From contig CALAEY010000108.1 in NCBI GenBank assembly GCA_937891085.1, positions 1-51,918 of the forward strand: DNA of 51,918 nucleotides, in the 5' to 3' direction. This DNA comes from an uncultured Prevotellaceae bacterium (GTDB taxonomy: Bacteria > Bacteroidota > Bacteroidia > Bacteroidales > Bacteroidaceae). Positions 7,054 through 15,140 of this stretch are shown piece after piece (position 1 is the first letter of the stretch; each line of letters starts with the position of its first letter). The notes under the pieces are model-generated. The model was not told where the DNA came from. It did not search any database and worked only from the letters and a program-made list of their open reading frames with translations. A program made the translations under genes and the position numbers.

Positions 7054-10000
7054 ATGAATGAAGTTAAGCTTGGAACCTTCCGTAGGTTCCTGACCCTATT
7101 CTTGGGGCTGATTCTGACTGTAGGCGTTTATGCACAAAACATCACCGTGAAAGGCCACGTGAAAGACACAGCGGGCTTTGAAGTGATAGGTGCAAACGTC
7201 GTGGAGAAAGGTAATCCTACCAATGGTGTGGTTACCGACTTGGATGGTAACTTTACACTGACAGTTCCTGCTGGTGCAACGCTCTCCATCTCCTTTATTG
7301 GCTATGTGACACAAGAGGTGTCGGCTGCTCCTGAAGTAATGGTAACTCTGCAAGATGACTCTCAGATGCTGGAGCAGGTGATTGTCATCGGCTATGGTAC
7401 CGCTAAGAAGAATGACTTGACAGGTTCTGTGACGGCTATCAAGCCTGATGAGATGAACCGCGGTCTGGTAACGAACGCACAGGATATGATGGCTGGTAAG
7501 ATAGCCGGTGTGAATGTCACCTCCGATGGTGGTACACCTGGTGGCGGTTCTACTATCCGTATCCGTGGTGGTGCCTCACTGAGTGCATCAAACGACCCTC
7601 TGATCGTGATCGACGGTCTGGCAATGGATAACAGTGGTGTGCAGGGTCTGAGCAACCCACTGGCTATGGTGAACCCGAACGATATCGAGAGCTTCACCGT
7701 GCTGAAGGATGCTTCTGCAACCGCCATCTACGGTTCTCGTGCTTCTAACGGTGTGATCATCATCACCACGAAGAAGGGTTCTAAGAGCGGCAAGATTCGC
7801 TTGGCTTACAACGGTAACGTATCTGCCAGCACCATCAAGAATCGCTTGGAGGTGATGGATGGCAATGAGTTCCGCTCTTTTGTCAACAATCTCTATGGTG
7901 AAGGCAGCGACCAAGCTTCACATCTGGGCAGTGCTAATACCGATTGGCAAGACCAAATCTATCGCACAGCCATCAGTACCGACCACAACCTCACAGCTAC
8001 GGGCAACATTGCAGGTATGCCATTCCGTGCTTCTGTAGGTTACACAAACCAAAACGGTATCATCAAGACTTCTGAATTTGAGCGTTACACAGGCTCTGTG
8101 AACTTCTCACCTTCATTCCTTGAAGATCATCTGACCTTCAACGTGAATGCTAAGGGTATGTACGCTAAGAACCGTTATGCTGACGGTGGTGTGGTGGGTG
8201 CCGCATTGACTTATGACCCAACGCAGCCTATCTACAACAATGATCCTAACTATGTGACCTCATTCGGTGGCTATCAGCAGTGGACCAGCACCAATGCCTT
8301 TGGTGACCCTACTTGGCCATTGGCATTCAACTCACTGGCTCAGGCCAACCCTGTGGCTACCCTGAAATTCCAGAACAACCGTGCCGTGAGTAAGTCATTG
8401 ATTGGCAATATCGAGATGGACTATAAGTTCCATGGCTTTGAGGATCTGCGTTTCCATGCCAATGGTGGTATGGACCTCTCTACTGGTAAGCAGAATAATG
8501 ATGTGGATCCACGCAGTGCAGGTAGTAACTATTATGGCTACACTGGCGTAGATAAGACTGATAAGTACAACCTGCTGTTCAGCTCTTACCTGCAGTATGC
8601 CAAGGAATTCACTGAGAATCACAACTTCGACATCATGGCTGGTTATGAGTGGCAGCACTTCCATCGTAAAGGTACCAACCAGGGTTGGGGATGGATTCCT
8701 GCTACCAACAGTGATCCTGCTTTGCAGAACACTAAATATAATGAGGTGAACCGAGAGTGGGCCGCTGAGAGCTACTTGGTTTCATTCTATAGCCGTCTGA
8801 ACTACACGCTGCTGCAGCGCTATATGCTGACTGCTACGTTCCGTGCCGATGGTTCTTCTAAGTTCAACAAGGACAACCGTTGGGGTTACTTCCCATCAGT
8901 TGCACTGGCATGGAAGATCAATGAGGAAGCCTTTGTAAAGGATATCGACTGGATCAGCGACTGGAAACTCCGTCTGGGTTATGGTCTTACTGGTCAGCAG
9001 GAAGGTATCGGTGAGTATAGCTACTTCGCTTCATACGTAGCCAACCGTGAGCATGCGTTCTATCCAGTGATAGGCGATGGCGTTACTTCTCGTCCAAATG
9101 CCTATAATGACAACCTGACTTGGGAAAAGACCACTACTTGGAATGCTGGTATGGACTTCGGTATCCTGAACGGTCGCTTCACTGCTGCACTTGACTTCTA
9201 TCATCGTAATACCAAGGATCTGCTTCAGTCAGTTCCTGTGGCTGCAGGTTCTAACTTCAAGAATACTGTAATGGCCAACGTGGGTTCTCTGAAGAACACA
9301 GGTTTGGAATTTTCTATCGGTGGTAAGGTGATTCAGGCACGTGACTTCATCTGGGATGTTCAGTACAACGTGACTTGGAACAAGAACAAGATTACTTCTA
9401 TGACTGTAGGTGAGGCCGCTCCTGGCTATTACCTGCCAACAGGCTACATCGCAGGTGGTACAGGTAACTCCGTACAGGCACAGGCCGTAGGTCATCCAGC
9501 TTATAGCTTCCTGGTTTACCAGCAGGTATATGATGAGAATGGCAAGGCCATCGAGAATGAGTACGTAGATCGTAACGGTGACGGCATCATCAGCGACTTG
9601 GATCGCTACTACTACAAGAAGCCTGCTGCTGACGTGCTGATGGGTCTGTCTTCTAAGATGATCTGGAAGAACTGGGACTTCAGCTTCTCTCTGCGTGCCA
9701 GCCTGAACAACTACGTATTTAATAATGTGGAGAGCAACAACTCCAATCAGGGTAAGGCTGCTGTCTATGCACAGAGCGGTTTCTTCAGTAACTTCGTTAC
9801 CCGCCACTTGGATAAGGGCTTCCAGGGTGTAGGAAACTACTTCATGAGCGACATGTTCGTACAGAACGCTTCCTTCCTGAAGGTAGACAACGTCACGCTG
9901 GGTTACAGCTTTGACAATCTGTTTAAGCGCGGCATCAACGGCCGTGTGTATGCTACGGTGCAGAACGTGTTGACCATCACTAAGTACAAGGGTCTCGACC

Positions 10001-10080
10001 CAGAAGTAGGCGGTGGTATAGACAACAACTTCTACCCACGTCCTTTGGTATCAATGCTGGGACTTAGCCTTAATTTCTAA
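7054..10080 (+). CDS. susC-like: SusC/RagA family TonB-linked outer-membrane transporter
   Basis: The 1008-residue protein has, in order: a signal peptide (LFLGLILTVGVYAQ), a carboxypeptidase-D regulatory-like domain (ITVKGHVKDTAGFEVIGANV through ISFIGY), a TonB-dependent plug with VIGYGTAKKNDLTGSV and a RIRGGASLS turn, and a 22-strand barrel ending LSLNF with a C-terminal aromatic residue. Members import oligosaccharides with energy from TonB-ExbBD. SusD, SusE and SusF genes follow directly, so it should form the core uptake complex with them. TTG 7003 is in frame, but ATG 7054 leaves a cleaner signal peptide. Confidence 0.95.
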   Translation: MNEVKLGTFRRFLTLFLGLILTVGVYAQNITVKGHVKDTAGFEVIGANVVEKGNPTNGVVTDLDGNFTLTVPAGATLSISFIGYVTQEVSAAPEVMVTLQDDSQMLEQVIVIGYGTAKKNDLTGSVTAIKPDEMNRGLVTNAQDMMAGKIAGVNVTSDGGTPGGGSTIRIRGGASLSASNDPLIVIDGLAMDNSGVQGLSNPLAMVNPNDIESFTVLKDASATAIYGSRASNGVIIITTKKGSKSGKIRLAYNGNVSASTIKNRLEVMDGNEFRSFVNNLYGEGSDQASHLGSANTDWQDQIYRTAISTDHNLTATGNIAGMPFRASVGYTNQNGIIKTSEFERYTGSVNFSPSFLEDHLTFNVNAKGMYAKNRYADGGVVGAALTYDPTQPIYNNDPNYVTSFGGYQQWTSTNAFGDPTWPLAFNSLAQANPVATLKFQNNRAVSKSLIGNIEMDYKFHGFEDLRFHANGGMDLSTGKQNNDVDPRSAGSNYYGYTGVDKTDKYNLLFSSYLQYAKEFTENHNFDIMAGYEWQHFHRKGTNQGWGWIPATNSDPALQNTKYNEVNREWAAESYLVSFYSRLNYTLLQRYMLTATFRADGSSKFNKDNRWGYFPSVALAWKINEEAFVKDIDWISDWKLRLGYGLTGQQEGIGEYSYFASYVANREHAFYPVIGDGVTSRPNAYNDNLTWEKTTTWNAGMDFGILNGRFTAALDFYHRNTKDLLQSVPVAAGSNFKNTVMANVGSLKNTGLEFSIGGKVIQARDFIWDVQYNVTWNKNKITSMTVGEAAPGYYLPTGYIAGGTGNSVQAQAVGHPAYSFLVYQQVYDENGKAIENEYVDRNGDGIISDLDRYYYKKPAADVLMGLSSKMIWKNWDFSFSLRASLNNYVFNNVESNNSNQGKAAVYAQSGFFSNFVTRHLDKGFQGVGNYFMSDMFVQNASFLKVDNVTLGYSFDNLFKRGINGRVYATVQNVLTITKYKGLDPEVGGGIDNNFYPRPLVSMLGLSLNF

Positions 10081-10101
10081 CCCTTTAAAGACATTGAAGA
10101 T

Positions 10102-11676
10102 ATGAATATTCTAACTAAATACACGAAGACACTGCTGCCTGTAGCAGCACTTTTCCTGACTCTGGGATTGGCTTCTTGCACGGGTGACCTTGATGTGGAT
10201 CCTACCATCGACAAGAGTACCTCCATGGAGTTCAATCGTGATGCCGTGTTCAATAAAATCTATGGTAACATGGCCCTTACAGGTCAGAACGGCCCTGCGG
10301 GTGATCAAGATATCGCCGATATAGATGAAGGTACCTCTGATTTCTTCCGTCAGATATGGAACATGAATGAGTTGACTACCGATGAGGCTATCTGTAGCTG
10401 GGGTGACCCTGGTATTCCAGAGTACAACTTCAATACTTGGGATGCTTCTCATGGTATGATCACTTGCGAGTATTATCGTCTGCTTTTCGGTATTACGATG
10501 GCAAATTCATTCTTAACTCAGACTGCAGATGAGACCGATGCTGAGACCGTAAAGATGCGTGCTGAGGTTCGTTTCCTGCGTGCGCTCTACTATTATTATG
10601 CCATCGACTTCTTCGGCAATGTACCTTTTGTGACTACCGTCTCTTCTGAGAATGCGCCACAGGCCAGCCGTGCAGAAGTTTACAGCTTCATAGAGAGCGA
10701 GCTGAACGACTGCGTGAATGATATGGCAGAGCCTAAGCAGAATACTTATGGACGTGCTGATAAGGCTGCCGCTTGGTTGCTGCTCTCTCGCCTCTACCTG
10801 AATGCTCAGGTTTATACAGGTACCCCACAGTGGGCCAAGGCTGCCGAGTTTGCAAAGAAAGTCATGGACTCTGCCTATACGCTGACTCCTACGTTCAGCT
10901 ACCTCTTCATGGGTGATAACAACAGCAATGGTGCTCAGAATGAGATCATCCTGCCTATCCTTCAGGATGGTATCGATACTCAGAACTATGGTGGTTCGTT
11001 GTTCCTCATCGCCTCTACTTTCAAGGATGACATGGGCGATCATGGTACCAGCGAGTCTTGGGCAGGTAACCGTGCCCGCAAGCAGTTGGTGGAGAAGTTC
11101 TTCCCTAACAGTGAGCCTCCTACGGGTCTGGACGTGGCTGGCATGGTGAATGCAGCTGGTGACGATCGTGCTATGTTCTTCAGCGTAGACCGCAATCTGA
11201 GTGTTGAAGAAACGTCTGTATATACCGATGGTTTCTCTGTAGCTAAGTTCACTAACAGCTATTCTAATGGTGCCAACCCTCGTGATTCTAAGTTCGTGGA
11301 TATGGATGTTCCTTTCATGCGTGCAGCAGAGGCCTATCTGACCTATGCAGAGGCACAGACTCGCCTGGGCAATACAGACGAAGCTAAGCCTGCTATCGAT
11401 GCTCTGAAAGATCGTGCGCATGCCACTTCTTCTAAGCAGGGTGTTTATTCATTGGATGACATTCTGGACGAGTGGGCACGTGAGTTCATGTTCGAAGGTC
11501 GCCGTCGTATGGACTTGGTTCGTTTCGGCAAGTTTGGAGGCAACTCAGACTATGTTTGGGAATGGAAGGGCGGTGCCCGCAATGGTTCCAACTTCAGTGC
11601 ACAGCGCAATGTGTTCGGCCTGCCTACTAAGGACATTGTGGCCAATAACAACCTGGTGCAGAACCCTGGCTACTAA
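10102..11676 (+). CDS. susD-like: SusD/RagB family glycan-binding outer-membrane lipoprotein
   Basis: The 524-residue protein has a lipobox (LGLASCTGDLD). TPR-like helices follow, including RAEVRFLRALYYYYAIDFFGNVPFV without the break (about residues 150-177), which is the signature of the family. The conserved C-terminal block FEGRRRMDLVRFGKF is also present. SusD proteins form the lid over the SusC barrel and bind the incoming glycan. The gap to susC is 21 bases, so they are cotranscribed. The length is normal. Confidence 0.95.
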   Translation: MNILTKYTKTLLPVAALFLTLGLASCTGDLDVDPTIDKSTSMEFNRDAVFNKIYGNMALTGQNGPAGDQDIADIDEGTSDFFRQIWNMNELTTDEAICSWGDPGIPEYNFNTWDASHGMITCEYYRLLFGITMANSFLTQTADETDAETVKMRAEVRFLRALYYYYAIDFFGNVPFVTTVSSENAPQASRAEVYSFIESELNDCVNDMAEPKQNTYGRADKAAAWLLLSRLYLNAQVYTGTPQWAKAAEFAKKVMDSAYTLTPTFSYLFMGDNNSNGAQNEIILPILQDGIDTQNYGGSLFLIASTFKDDMGDHGTSESWAGNRARKQLVEKFFPNSEPPTGLDVAGMVNAAGDDRAMFFSVDRNLSVEETSVYTDGFSVAKFTNSYSNGANPRDSKFVDMDVPFMRAAEAYLTYAEAQTRLGNTDEAKPAIDALKDRAHATSSKQGVYSLDDILDEWAREFMFEGRRRMDLVRFGKFGGNSDYVWEWKGGARNGSNFSAQRNVFGLPTKDIVANNNLVQNPGY

Positions 11677-11681
11677 TATAA

Positions 11682-11736
11682 ATGAAGAATTAAGAACGAA
11701 GAATTAAGAATAATTCATAATTCATAATTCATAATT
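11682..11736 (+). repeat. Low-complexity spacer repeat (GAAGAATTAAGAA, TTCATAATT)
   Basis: Two copies of GAATTAAGAA are followed by three copies of TTCATAATT between susD and susE. Such AT-rich direct repeats recur at 61-79 and 12908-12935 in this window. No fold that would terminate transcription is seen. Confidence 0.5.
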
Positions 11737-11750
11737 AAAAAGAAAACATT

Positions 11751-12905
11751 ATGAAAAGCATTAAGATATTAGCTTCATTATTCGCAGGACTGGTTTTGAC
11801 CACGGCTTGTAGCAGTGATCGAGATTCCAATCCTATATATCAGGAGCCATCGGTGTTCCAGCTGAACACACCTGCCTTTGTCAATGGCACCTATGATTTG
11901 GAGAATTCCACGACTTTGCAGCTTACCTGCATGCAGCCTAACTATGGTTATACCGCTGCTACCATGTATGCTGTTCAGGTGTCACTCTCTCAGAGCTTCA
12001 GCACTTTCACTGAGCTGACTACCCAGTATTCTACGGCTTTGATGAACGTCGATGTTTCAGAACTGGCTGTTGCTGCTACAACGATGGCTGTTGAGGCTGG
12101 TTATGATGGTGACCAGTTCCCATTGGATATTCCGCTTTATATCCGCCTTCGTGCTTATCTGCCCAATGCCACTGGTGCTCAGGCCAAGGAAGGTGATATT
12201 TTCTCAAACGTTATCTCATTGCCTCATGTGAAGCTGCACTTCGCTTTGCCACCGGTAGAGTTGCCAGAGCATATCTATGTCATCGGTAGTTTCAACGGTT
12301 GGAGTTGGGATACTGCTCCAGAGATGGTAGTGGTGAATGGTGCTCCTAACGTGATGTGGCGCATGGTTTACCTCGATGGTGGTTTCAAGATCAATACCGC
12401 AACGTCATGGAACGGTGGTGAGAAGGGCTACAGTCAGGTGACTATTGTGGACAATGCTGGTGCTAATGTCAGCGATGACGGTGGTAACATCGGTGTAGGC
12501 AATCCTGGTTGGTACCTCTTGGTAGTGAAGACAGCCGTAGTAGGCCGTGACATTACTTTCGAGGTTGACTTCGAGGAGGCTGCTGTATGGCTGATTGGTA
12601 ATACCCTTGGCGGTTGGGACGAGTTGGTTCCAGCTGGAAAGTTCACCACGCCTACTACACCAGACGGAGAGTTCGTTTCTCCTGCATTCGTTGCTTCTGT
12701 TGATGGTGTTTCACCTGCAAGCGATCCTCAGGGAGTACGTGCATACGTGAAGGTGCCAGGTTATGATTGGTGGAAGTCTGAGTTCATGATTTTCGACGGC
12801 AAGATTGTCTACCGTGCTAATGACGGTGACCAAGAGCGCGTAGCTGGAAAGCAGGGACAGAAGCTCTACTTGAATTTCACCAACGATACGGGCCGTATTG
12901 AATAA
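11751..12905 (+). CDS. susE-like: SusE-like outer-membrane glycan-binding lipoprotein
   Basis: The 384-residue protein starts with a lipobox (VLTTACSSD). An N-terminal Ig-like SusE domain follows (FQLNTPAFVNGTYDLENSTT; PLYIRLRAYLP). The C-terminal half has CBM-like modules starting HIYVIGSFNGWSWD and VWLIGNTLGGWDE, each with the aromatic Trp pattern of SusE/SusF starch-binding modules. It is surface-exposed by analogy with SusE and extends ligand capture by SusCD. The substrate cannot be fixed from sequence, because SusE-like proteins also occur in galactan loci. Confidence 0.82.
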   Translation: MKSIKILASLFAGLVLTTACSSDRDSNPIYQEPSVFQLNTPAFVNGTYDLENSTTLQLTCMQPNYGYTAATMYAVQVSLSQSFSTFTELTTQYSTALMNVDVSELAVAATTMAVEAGYDGDQFPLDIPLYIRLRAYLPNATGAQAKEGDIFSNVISLPHVKLHFALPPVELPEHIYVIGSFNGWSWDTAPEMVVVNGAPNVMWRMVYLDGGFKINTATSWNGGEKGYSQVTIVDNAGANVSDDGGNIGVGNPGWYLLVVKTAVVGRDITFEVDFEEAAVWLIGNTLGGWDELVPAGKFTTPTTPDGEFVSPAFVASVDGVSPASDPQGVRAYVKVPGYDWWKSEFMIFDGKIVYRANDGDQERVAGKQGQKLYLNFTNDTGRIE

Positions 12906-12945
12906 TTCAGATATTCAAATATTCAAATATTCAAAATATAGAATT

Positions 12946-14715
12946 ATGAAAAAGTTATCATTATATATGTTGCTGGGTGCCATGACCTTCATGGCTGCCT
13001 GCGACGAGGATTTCAATGAAGACGTAGCTGCGCCTCAAGGCTGGGATCAGGTGAGTGCCATCAGCGTGAAGGGATTTACAGCCAAGAGCGTTGGTGTTGT
13101 GAACCTTGGTGAGGTTACGGGCGACTCTGTGACCGTTGTAGATGTGTCTTTACCAAGCGGTTTGCCTTATGGAGTAAGCCTTGGTAACTTGAAGTTGGTG
13201 GTCACTCCTGAAGGCTCATCAAACAGCTATACCCTTAATGCTGGCTCTACTGGAAAGGTAGCTGTGTCCGACTTGCAGGAAGTGATTAACAAGGAGTATG
13301 GCTTACGTCCAGATACTCGTACGTTCAGTGCAGAGCTTACTGCCGACTATATGGATGGTGGACAGGCTATCTTGGCTACGGGTGGAACAGTAGAACTGAA
13401 GGCCATTGCCGCTGCTCCTATAATAGAAGATGTATACTATTATGTAGGAGCAGCCAATGGTTGGAGTGATTCAGACCAGACCTATCCGTTGAAGAACAGC
13501 GGTGCCGATGTCTATGAAGATCCTATCTTCGTGGGTGTGGTTCCTGCACCTGTAGATGAGAATGGAGACCGCGTGGACAACTGGTTTAAGATTGCCCCTG
13601 CATCTGCCTATGAGGCTGAGGACTTCTGGGGTAGTTTGATGGGTGCTTCTACCGATGGTGATGGCACGCTGCAGGGCCGCTTTGTGACGAAGGATGCTCA
13701 GGCATGGAATTTGCCTGCCAGTGATGGTGCTAAGACCTATGTCATCAAGTTGGATATGATGTCTGGTACCTATGAGTTCACTCCATACGTGGAAGACCTC
13801 TGTGATGAATATTGCTATGTAGGTGCCCTGAATGGCTGGAGCGATTCTGATAAGACTTACCAGCTCACCAACAGTGGCGTGAGTGCTTATCTGGATCCTA
13901 TCTTCAGTATCGTGATACCTGCACCAGTAGATGATAATGGCAACCGCGTGGACAACTGGTTTAAGTTAGCTCCTGGAACTGCCTATGGTGACAACTTCTG
14001 GGGTAGCCTGATTTGCGCTGCAGACAATGGCGATGAGTCTCTGAAGGGACAGTACGTCATTGGCGATGCAGGTGCTTTCAACCAGCCTGCTTCTGATGGT
14101 GCTACTTACTACCGCATCTCTATCAATGTGCTGGCAGGTACTTGGGAGTTCACTCCAATGGCTTTCAAGGAGTACATCTATGAGATTGGCAATGAGAGTA
14201 GCTGGAGCACTGCACATGCTCTGCGCTCGGCCAATTATGATGGTAAGTACGTGGGTTACTACTGGCTCGATGGTGAGTATAAGTTCAAGCCAAACGAGGA
14301 CAACTGGGATGGCGACTGGGAATACGTGGATGGCAATAAGATTACTGATGCAGGTGGTCCTAACATGCCAGGTGTAGCCGCAGGCTTCTACATGATCAAG
14401 GTTGACCTGTCTGAGATGACCTTCGAGACTACTCCATTCACAGTGAGCATCATCGGCTCTGCCAATGGTGCTTGGGATACTGACACCGACCTGACTTATA
14501 ATGCAGAGGAAGGTTGCTTCGAAGTTACTACTACTCTGAATGATGGTGAGTTCAAGTTCCGTGCCAACCATGATTGGGGCATCAACTGGGGTGGTGAGCC
14601 TAACGGTCTCTCTCAGGATGGTCCTAACATTGGCGTAGCAGCAGGTACTTACCTCATCAAGTTCTACCTTGATGGTGCTACTGGTACTGCTAAGTACACT
14701 ATTGAGCAGAAGTAA
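12946..14715 (+). CDS. susF-like: SusF-like multi-module glycan-binding lipoprotein
   Basis: From ATG 12946 the protein has 589 residues. It has a lipobox (MTFMAACDED) and an N-terminal SusE/F-type domain (about 25-155). Two near-identical modules of about 125 residues follow (YYVGAANGWSDSDQTYPL and YCYVGALNGWSDSDKTYQL), then two shorter modules (YIYEIGNESSWSTAH and VSIIGSANGAWDTD). The Trp-rich starts resemble the starch-binding CBMs of SusE/SusF. The gene is separated from susE by a 40-base AT repeat and is the last gene before a strong terminator. Confidence 0.82.
   Translation: MKKLSLYMLLGAMTFMAACDEDFNEDVAAPQGWDQVSAISVKGFTAKSVGVVNLGEVTGDSVTVVDVSLPSGLPYGVSLGNLKLVVTPEGSSNSYTLNAGSTGKVAVSDLQEVINKEYGLRPDTRTFSAELTADYMDGGQAILATGGTVELKAIAAAPIIEDVYYYVGAANGWSDSDQTYPLKNSGADVYEDPIFVGVVPAPVDENGDRVDNWFKIAPASAYEAEDFWGSLMGASTDGDGTLQGRFVTKDAQAWNLPASDGAKTYVIKLDMMSGTYEFTPYVEDLCDEYCYVGALNGWSDSDKTYQLTNSGVSAYLDPIFSIVIPAPVDDNGNRVDNWFKLAPGTAYGDNFWGSLICAADNGDESLKGQYVIGDAGAFNQPASDGATYYRISINVLAGTWEFTPMAFKEYIYEIGNESSWSTAHALRSANYDGKYVGYYWLDGEYKFKPNEDNWDGDWEYVDGNKITDAGGPNMPGVAAGFYMIKVDLSEMTFETTPFTVSIIGSANGAWDTDTDLTYNAEEGCFEVTTTLNDGEFKFRANHDWGINWGGEPNGLSQDGPNIGVAAGTYLIKFYLDGATGTAKYTIEQK
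13429..14160 (+). repeat. Internal tandem duplication in the susF-like gene
   Basis: A segment of about 375 bases (125 codons) is repeated head to tail, the copies starting at about 13429 and 13804. Shared protein landmarks are VGA.NGWSDSD, PAPVD.NG.RVDNWFK and NFWGSL. The duplication gives two closely related binding modules. Confidence 0.8.
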
Positions 14716-14733
14716 TAGGGTTTGCTGAAATAG

Positions 14734-14768
14734 AAAAGGTGCTGCACCTTACGTGCAGCACCTTTTTT
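14734..14768 (+). terminator. Terminator of the susCDEF run
   Basis: AAAAGGTGCTGCAC pairs perfectly with GTGCAGCACCTTTT around a CTTAC loop, and the T-run continues. It is a textbook Rho-independent terminator, and it separates the amylase gene from susF. Confidence 0.88.
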
Positions 14769-14773
14769 GTTGT

Positions 14774-14869
14774 TTATATAGTCTTGAGCATATACCCATT
14801 GCCTTCTTTGTAGATTGCAAGTTTCTTGTCGGCTTGAAGCAAGTTGTTAAGTTTGCGAATGTAATTATA
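14774..14869 (-). pseudogene. Remnant of a small reverse-strand coding sequence
   Basis: The reverse strand reads an uninterrupted peptide containing YNYIRKLNNLLQADKKLAI and ending GNGYMLKTI before a stop at 14774-14776. Its composition is that of a real C-terminus, perhaps of a DNA-binding or replication protein, but there is no start codon upstream. The rest of the 14716-15140 spacer shows only the terminator and the amylase -7 element. It is best read as a decayed gene fragment. Confidence 0.35.
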
Positions 14870-15104
14870 TAGGGTGTGGAATTAGCATCATCGCTATAGT
14901 ATTAGTTGTTATAGCAATCGTGGTTTTTATATTGTTACCGTTATAAAAGCTTTAATGGCGCCATCAAAAGTATTATAATTCTAGACGTTTTGCTTTGTTA
15001 TTTTGTGCGTTTGATTTGTAGACTCCCAACTCTTCGATTGTAGACTTAAAACATATTAATCTTTCTTATCTTCCATAAAGTGCATTTTTTTCTCCATTTT
15101 TTTA

Positions 15105-15112
15105 TATATTTG
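15105..15112 (+). promoter_or_regulatory. -7 element of the amylase gene
   Basis: TATATTTG lies 28 bases before the ATG at 15141. A convincing -33 TTTG is not present at 19-20 bases, only a T-rich stretch. Confidence 0.45.
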
Positions 15113-15140
15113 CCCTCAGATAACGTAAAGCGATAAGGAT

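Noticed and set aside
9229..11421. Long reverse ORFs inside susC and susD
   Set aside because: They are shadows of the well-supported forward genes and have no motifs.
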